Assembly (NCBI GenBank): GCA_002409145.1
Contig: DHUL01000023.1
Coordinates: forward strand, 46,633 to 59,574
DNA from: Bacteroidales bacterium UBA5235
GTDB lineage: Bacteria > Bacteroidota > Bacteroidia > Bacteroidales > VadinHA17
DNA length: 12,942 nt
Direction of reading: 5' to 3'
Position 1 is the stretch's first letter; each line of letters begins with the position of its first letter. Positions 8,404 to 12,942 of the stretch are shown here, in pieces. The notes below the pieces were generated by a model. The model did no database searches. It saw nothing but the letters and a program-made list of their open reading frames with translations, and was not told where the DNA came from. The position numbers and the translations under genes were made by a program.

Positions 8404-10689
8404 ATGATGAAAAAGATTTACGGAAATCTTCTGATTGTAATTATGATGTCATCTGCCCTGGCCGGCTGTATCAAGTATGATACGAACCCTGATGTACCAT
8501 GGGTTGAACCAAAGGCAGTGGACATGTCAGGAAGCGGTTCACTGAAGGTGGGATTCGGTGATGATGCACTGACCACAAACAGCACATACACCTGGACCCT
8601 CAGCGAGACTACAATGCAGATTGATGTCACTGTTGACCTTGATCAGTATGTTAATGGTGACGATGTCATACCGGGGGGCGCCTATGAAATTGGAAACTTC
8701 ATGTTGCCGACCGCTACGGTGAATGAGTTCGCCGGGATATTTGTCTCGGAACTTGATGAGACAACCTTCTATGCAGTTGAACCTGACGAAACCGTGGTTG
8801 AGGAGATGACTTCCTACAAGCCCGGCATGTGGGTTGACGGTGAAGGTTATTCCGGAGGCTGGTCAACCAGCGCCATGTTCTGGCAATGGTATATATGGGA
8901 AGGCAAACTCGACAAGGATGGCGACGAGATCGGCTATGACTACAGTTCCGAAGATTATGGAAACACCACAGGCCTGTTGGTTATCGGAAGCAACCCGGCA
9001 AATGTGGCTGCCCAGGCCGGGAAAACAGTTACTTCCAAGGCAAAGATCGTAGCCGGAGATGTTACCTATGACTGGATTGTCAATGTCACTTTTGCCGGTG
9101 AAATATCACAGAAGCTGGAGTATGAAGGAATGCTGGTTCGCGGAATGGGTGAAACAGCCGTGGAGACAGGAAGCTCCTATGAGATGGTTGCCGATGAGAA
9201 CGGCATAGAACTGACCTTCGAGGTAAACCTCCAGGAATTTATCGACAGTGAAGACTGGCAGATAGGAGGATTTAAAGCCGACCTGGCTGCAATAAATGAA
9301 TACTTTGGATCCGACTTCGAGAAAACAACTATCACAAACTTCTATCCCGTTGAGCCGGACGGAACCGCCGGAACAGCCTGGACATCATATGCTCCGGGTC
9401 AGTGGGTGAAGGCAGACGGAACAGCCACAGATTACTCAGGAGGTGCAATGTACTGGCAGTGGTACCTGTATGAAGCAACTGACTATGACTATGATCTTGA
9501 GGGCAATGAAGGGTACTTCCTCCTGGGAGCCAATCCGGGCAACGCAGCATCCCTTTCAGGTGAATCAGTTGTTTCCCTGGGTAAGTTTGTTGTTGGTGAT
9601 AAAACATACAACCTTAAGGTTACGGTGAATTACGGTGAGGGTGCAGTGCCCGCGGAAAACTTCCCCGATGTGCCTCTCACAGGTGCCGGCTATCCTCTGC
9701 CATACAGCGCAGGTGTGTCAGGAGACAACCAGTTCAGCTGGTACACTGATGAAGATGGTGTTTATATCTTCGCCGATATATATACCCCGAAAGTTATAGA
9801 AGACGGCGCATGGGAGGTCATGGGCTTCGTTATCAACCCGGAGGAGCTGCAGACAGCCTTTGGCATTGAAGCAGGCAGCTGGGACATCTCTACTTTCTAT
9901 CCTGTTGAACCGGATGGCACCGCCGGGACAGCCTGGTCATCATACGCTCCCGGTCAGTGGGTTGCAGCAGACGGCACGGCAGCCGACTGGAGCACCGGAG
10001 CAATGTTCTGGCAGTATCAGGTTGGCGGAACCTACTATGACGGACACAGCACCGAGGGATTGCTGCTGATCGGTACCAATCCGGATAACATTGCGGACCT
10101 GGGCGGTGAATCAGTTGTTTCAAAGGCCAAATTCTTCGGCAAGGACTGGATCGTGACAGTACGGTATCACAGCACCTACCCGACAAGCGGCTCAGGCAAT
10201 GTGGGACCACATACCTATACATGGGCTCTGACCGAAACAGGAGTTAACATTGTTGCCAACTGCTCCGCCGCTCTTACCGATGAATCATGGAACTGGTTCG
10301 GATTCCCGCTGAATGAGACCTATATAAACGATTACTACGGTATCAATATAGATGAGCTCTCAGGAACAATTGAATCAGGCCAGGCTACCAACGGCACCGA
10401 TGGCTTCTATCCTGTCAGCTCAGAAGGAACGAGACTGGAAAAATGGACCAGCTATTCTCCGGGCATGTGGTTTGGCTCCGATGGCAATGCCTGGAACTGG
10501 GACTATAAGTCATGGGGAAATTTCTGGCAGTACTACGCAGTTACCACACATGATCACAATATTCCCAACCTTATGCTCTTTGGAAACTTTGGTGACGTGA
10601 CCTATAATGCTCCAGGCACATCAGGTACCTCCAGGGCTATCCTGAATGGTACACTGCAATGGAATGTTACCATTAATATAATTGACTGA
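8404..10689 (+). CDS. Lipoprotein with four tandem Trp/Tyr-rich domains (possibly DUF4859-like), putative surface glycan- or glycoprotein-binding protein
   Basis: The 761-residue protein begins with a classic lipoprotein signal (MMKKIYGNLLIVIM, LAGC, lipidated Cys 22). The rest is four repeats of about 160-185 residues: roughly 46-230, 235-410, 425-590 and 600-761. Each contains a core of the form FYPVEPDGT..W.SYAPGQWV..DG, then a Trp/Tyr block such as AMFWQWY, and then a (G)LLLIG.NP stretch that precedes a predicted strand-rich end (SKAKFxGKDWIVTV). Cores start at residues 122, 313, 498 and 668. No hydrolase active-site motif is apparent. The fold looks all-beta. From memory the repeats resemble the uncharacterised Bacteroidetes family DUF4859; a profile search would settle that. 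Position next to a SusCD operon and abundant aromatic residues suggest a surface-bound multivalent binder playing the role of SusE/SusF-type proteins, but that is inference. It is followed by a hairpin and a second lipoprotein gene on the same strand. Confidence 0.85.
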   Translation: MMKKIYGNLLIVIMMSSALAGCIKYDTNPDVPWVEPKAVDMSGSGSLKVGFGDDALTTNSTYTWTLSETTMQIDVTVDLDQYVNGDDVIPGGAYEIGNFMLPTATVNEFAGIFVSELDETTFYAVEPDETVVEEMTSYKPGMWVDGEGYSGGWSTSAMFWQWYIWEGKLDKDGDEIGYDYSSEDYGNTTGLLVIGSNPANVAAQAGKTVTSKAKIVAGDVTYDWIVNVTFAGEISQKLEYEGMLVRGMGETAVETGSSYEMVADENGIELTFEVNLQEFIDSEDWQIGGFKADLAAINEYFGSDFEKTTITNFYPVEPDGTAGTAWTSYAPGQWVKADGTATDYSGGAMYWQWYLYEATDYDYDLEGNEGYFLLGANPGNAASLSGESVVSLGKFVVGDKTYNLKVTVNYGEGAVPAENFPDVPLTGAGYPLPYSAGVSGDNQFSWYTDEDGVYIFADIYTPKVIEDGAWEVMGFVINPEELQTAFGIEAGSWDISTFYPVEPDGTAGTAWSSYAPGQWVAADGTAADWSTGAMFWQYQVGGTYYDGHSTEGLLLIGTNPDNIADLGGESVVSKAKFFGKDWIVTVRYHSTYPTSGSGNVGPHTYTWALTETGVNIVANCSAALTDESWNWFGFPLNETYINDYYGINIDELSGTIESGQATNGTDGFYPVSSEGTRLEKWTSYSPGMWFGSDGNAWNWDYKSWGNFWQYYAVTTHDHNIPNLMLFGNFGDVTYNAPGTSGTSRAILNGTLQWNVTINIID
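9340..10022 (+). repeat. Highly similar cores of repeats 2 and 3 within the four-domain lipoprotein
   Basis: The repeat-2 core begins at 9340 and the repeat-3 core at 9895. Over the first 29 codons (FYPVEPDGTAGTAW onward) only two amino acids differ, while 11 other codons differ only at synonymous positions. This is an internal duplication old enough to have saturating silent changes, with the protein sequence held constant. Repeats 1 (core at 8767) and 4 (core at 10405) are more diverged. Confidence 0.8.
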
Positions 10690-10708
10690 AATCATTAAAA
10701 TCAATACT

Positions 10709-10736
10709 GAGCTTACCGGTTACGGCCGGTAAGCTC
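10709..10736 (+). terminator. Perfect 11-bp hairpin between the two lipoprotein genes
   Basis: GAGCTTACCGG (10709-10719) pairs without mismatch to CCGGTAAGCTC (10726-10736) around a 6-base loop, and is followed by TTTCTATT. It lies 20 bases after the stop of the four-domain lipoprotein gene and 16 bases before the start of the next. It may be an intrinsic terminator or a partial one that lowers expression of the downstream gene, since no separate strong promoter is visible in the short remaining gap. Confidence 0.7.
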
Positions 10737-10752
10737 TTTCTATTCATTGCTT

Positions 10753-12297
10753 ATGAGAAACTTCCTGCAAATCCTTGCTGCAATCCTGCTGGTATTCAGT
10801 GCCTGCACCAAACCTGAACCTGAACCAAACATTGTGGTGGATGAACACGGGCTGGCTGAAAACATGTTTACAGAATGGCCCGGTTATGACCCTGTGATTT
10901 CCTATAAATTCAGCGATGATTATCCGGATTATGAAATGCCGGTCAGAAATCTGCCATACACCGGACGTAATCTCAGCTGGACACTGGCTGACGGCTGGTG
11001 GTCTTTTTACGCAGGGTCAAAAGCAAATCCTCTGGTAACGGAAGAGGCAGTGCAGCCAATGCTTGACCGCCTGAACACCGACTTCGCGTATATGCGTGAT
11101 GTGATGGGCTGGCCTCCTGACATGGCAGTGCAGAATGGCTACAGGAGCGCCGTGTTTCTCTACGGATCGGGACTGAGCACCGATGATGCCTCCAATACTG
11201 AAACCGGTGGCTGGCAAAGCTGGGTCTCAATAAACAATATTGACTGGCCGGTGGTACTGATATCTTATTACCCGATTTATTGCTACCATCCCGACTGCAA
11301 TTATAATGACATTGAATTTCAGACTGATGCCGTGGTTCATGAAGGCATTCACACAATGTTCTCATCCATGCCGGGAAGGAACAACAAGGCATGGTTTCAC
11401 GAGGGCAGCAACTGCTGGCTTCAGGCAACCATGGAGCTTGACCGTTCCGGTACCACCGATTACAGCAAACTTTCATTCGGGTGGCTGGCCGCAGGAAGCA
11501 TAATCGCTCCCTTTATTCCGATTGAATGCTATGGCGGATGGCTTGCTGACGGATCCTTCGGCGGTCCCAACTACGAGGGGCTGAATGACAATACCCGCCG
11601 CATACTGGGAGGAATCCAGTACAGCGAAGTGTTTCCGACCTTTCTTGCAGAGTACCTGGGCTATTACAGCATACCATGGATATGGCAGAACTGCCGGGGC
11701 CTTGTGCTTGCAGGGATGGGAACGGTCATGGGTGAAGAACAGATGAGGCGGATCATACAGGAGTACCGTGCCAGGCTCTGCCTGGCTGACCTTGGACGCT
11801 ACCAGTCCGCCGTACTGCAGATGTACAGGGATAATATGGGCCAGCGCATCTATTCCGAATTCAGTTCCGCCCCGGCGGCAGACTGGAAGGCGACGCCCTA
11901 TGTTTCAACCACCCCCGGTGACGATGGATGGCTGATACCGGAGGAAAGAACCCTTCCCGGGTGGACAGGCGCAAATATAATTCCCCTGGAAGTTGAGGGT
12001 GAAAGCGTGACTGTGAACTTTGACGCCATGAAGAATAACATGTCGCTTCAGCTTTGTTACCGTACCGCTGCCGGCAAGACTGTATATTGTGAGCCGGTGA
12101 CCGGCGGCGACTGCACGATTGTTACTAAAGTTCACAGACCGGCAAATGATGTGGTATTTGCGGTCATCACCAACCTTGATTATACCTATTCGGTCATCAA
12201 TCAGCGTTCCCGTCATTACTCCTACCGCCTCAAGCCAGGCAAGGGAGTGGTGGCAACTGCTGACATTCATTCTGACTGGTTCAACTGGAGCAACTAG
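10753..12297 (+). CDS. Putative secreted zinc metallopeptidase lipoprotein (HExxH, DUF6055-like)
   Basis: The protein (514 residues from ATG 10753; an in-frame TTG lies at 10747) has a lipoprotein signal (MRNFLQILAAILLVFSAC, lipidated Cys 18) and an acidic, Pro-rich linker KPEPEPN. The central part holds the zincin motif HEGIH (residues 196-200) and then WFHEGSNCWLQ, whose Glu217 lies 17 residues after the second His. That is close to the third zinc ligand of gluzincins such as M1 (WLNEG) and peptidase-MA families. Upstream is FLYGSGL followed by GGWQSW, an arrangement that recalls, from memory, family DUF6055 (secreted zincin-like proteins); this needs a profile search. The C-terminal 130 residues look like a beta-sandwich without obvious catalytic residues. 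It would sit on the outer membrane and may cleave protein or glycoprotein, but no substrate can be read from sequence. It follows the four-domain lipoprotein on the same strand. Confidence 0.82.
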   Translation: MRNFLQILAAILLVFSACTKPEPEPNIVVDEHGLAENMFTEWPGYDPVISYKFSDDYPDYEMPVRNLPYTGRNLSWTLADGWWSFYAGSKANPLVTEEAVQPMLDRLNTDFAYMRDVMGWPPDMAVQNGYRSAVFLYGSGLSTDDASNTETGGWQSWVSINNIDWPVVLISYYPIYCYHPDCNYNDIEFQTDAVVHEGIHTMFSSMPGRNNKAWFHEGSNCWLQATMELDRSGTTDYSKLSFGWLAAGSIIAPFIPIECYGGWLADGSFGGPNYEGLNDNTRRILGGIQYSEVFPTFLAEYLGYYSIPWIWQNCRGLVLAGMGTVMGEEQMRRIIQEYRARLCLADLGRYQSAVLQMYRDNMGQRIYSEFSSAPAADWKATPYVSTTPGDDGWLIPEERTLPGWTGANIIPLEVEGESVTVNFDAMKNNMSLQLCYRTAAGKTVYCEPVTGGDCTIVTKVHRPANDVVFAVITNLDYTYSVINQRSRHYSYRLKPGKGVVATADIHSDWFNWSN

Positions 12298-12327
12298 GAC
12301 ATCAGGGACTGCAGAATTGCGATTTGC

Positions 12328-12361
12328 GATTTGCGGATTTTTTGGCAGATTTGCGGATTTT
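12328..12361. repeat. Short direct repeats in the convergent intergenic region
   Basis: The 14-mer GATTTGCGGATTTT occurs at 12328-12341 and again at 12348-12361, a 20-base period. Degenerate partial copies lie on both sides (GCGATTTGCGATTT from about 12319, GATTTGTGG at 12366). They lie between two converging stop codons. A related string, GCAATTTACGATTTCCGG, is found at 729-746 in the other intergenic region. This looks like a degenerate dispersed intergenic repeat; no function is evident. Confidence 0.7.
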
Positions 12362-12372
12362 CTGGGATTTGT

Positions 12373-12395
12373 GGGTATGGCCGCTGGGCCAGCCC
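12373..12395. terminator. Weak GC-rich hairpin between convergent genes
   Basis: TGGCC (12378-12382) pairs with GGCCA (12387-12391) over a GCTG loop, and GGG/CCC (12373-12375 with 12393-12395) extends it across a bulge. There is no U-run on either strand, so a terminator role for the two converging genes is only suggested by position. Confidence 0.25.
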
Positions 12396-12403
12396 GATAG
12401 CCG

Positions 12404-12942
12404 TCATACTTTCGGGGATATCCAGCATTGTAGCCTGGCCGTCATCCGGTTGAACCACCGCGGCAGGTGTCTGGTGGGTGGTTGATGCTGCCTGCCGGAC
12501 CGTACCACTGATCCTACAATTCCGGCAATCATACCGGCATCAGCCGGCTCATCTTCACGGGTAACGCCATCACCCTGCGTGCGTATGAGGGTTGCATTCC
12601 TGCCGGCTGTCATTCCTGTTACCCGGTGTATCACATACCCTCCGTCGCGCTTCAACGCAACTATTTCACCAATCTCCGGCACCCTTGTGCCAATAGGCTC
12701 AATCTCCACCTTATCACCCGGTCTGATGGCAGGCCACATGCTGTAACCACCGGCAGTCACCATGATGTTTTTTCCCTCCCTGAGCAGAGTCTCTGCCGTA
12801 TCAGCAGCAATTGAAATGTCCTCCTCCTTCCTCAGCCTGAGGTATTCACGTATGCTGCCGTCAGGCAGGAACGAGAGCCGGCTCACATGCACTGACGCGG
12901 CCAGGTCTTCTGCCGCAGCAGCCAGCCTGACTGCCACCTCCC
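12404..12942 (-). CDS. S24/S26 signal-peptidase-like protein, C-terminal part, runs off right edge
   Basis: About 179 codons are visible and the frame is open at the window edge; the GTG at 12937 is the first in-frame start candidate but need not be the true start. The motif GYSMWP carries the catalytic Ser. It is followed by GDKVEIEP, by GEIVALKRDGGYVIHRV and by RTQGDG. The residue 38 positions after the Ser is His (in VIHRV), not the Lys of bacterial LepB. With the Asp of TQGD this is the Ser-His(-Asp) arrangement of the S26B branch (Sec11, archaeal and SipW-type peptidases). No membrane-spanning segment is visible in this part. The roughly 60 residues before the Ser motif are alanine-rich and charged and are not recognised; they may belong to a fused domain. 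The C-terminal tail is basic and Pro-rich. The gene converges on the metallopeptidase gene and is probably not part of the glycan locus. Confidence 0.78.
   Translation of the reverse strand, partial: EVAVRLAAAAEDLAASVHVSRLSFLPDGSIREYLRLRKEEDISIAADTAETLLREGKNIMVTAGGYSMWPAIRPGDKVEIEPIGTRVPEIGEIVALKRDGGYVIHRVTGMTAGRNATLIRTQGDGVTREDEPADAGMIAGIVGSVVRSGRQHQPPTRHLPRWFNRMTARLQCWISPKV

Noticed and set aside
10973..11476. Minus-strand open frame of 167 codons opposite the metallopeptidase gene
   Set aside because: It overlaps the HExxH region in antisense, is rich in Cys, Ser and Arg as expected of a reverse frame, and lacks a signal or domain.
12328..12361. Possible CRISPR array
   Set aside because: The repeat unit is only 14 bases with a 6-base gap and degenerate copies; there are no spacers and no cas genes.

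Overview
The window looks like part of a polysaccharide (or glycoconjugate) utilisation locus from a Bacteroidetes chromosome, most likely order Bacteroidales or a close relative. The reasons are a SusC/SusD pair, several lipoprotein signal peptides, start codons without a Shine-Dalgarno sequence, and a perfect match to the Bacteroidetes -7 promoter element (TAnnTTTG). I cannot name a genus from sequence alone.

Layout. A minus-strand block reads right to left: a GH127-type beta-L-arabinofuranosidase lipoprotein (5661-8132), a SusC-type TonB-dependent transporter (2538-5630), a SusD-type glycan-binding lipoprotein (827-2524), a strong hairpin (752-798), and the N-terminal part of a Reg_prop beta-propeller sensor (1-698, running off the left edge). 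That sensor is probably a hybrid two-component system (HTCS) regulator. A 271-base divergent intergenic region (8133-8403) separates this block from two plus-strand lipoprotein genes. The first (8404-10689) is built of four copies of a Trp/Tyr-rich domain. The second (10753-12297) carries an HExxH zinc-peptidase signature. A clean 11-bp hairpin lies between them. At the right edge, convergent on the minus strand, is the C-terminal part of an S24/S26-type signal-peptidase-like protein (12404-12942), which is probably unrelated to the locus.

How the genes may work together (inference). GH127 enzymes of known function release beta-L-arabinofuranose, classically from hydroxyproline-linked arabino-oligosaccharides of plant cell-wall glycoproteins such as extensins. 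A putative zinc metallopeptidase and a four-module putative binding lipoprotein transcribed divergently from the GH127-SusCD operon suggest that this locus attacks an arabinosylated glycoprotein, with the peptidase opening the protein and GH127 removing arabinofuranose. SusCD would import the products and the propeller sensor would detect them. The two plus-strand lipoproteins are the least characterised and most interesting part of the window.
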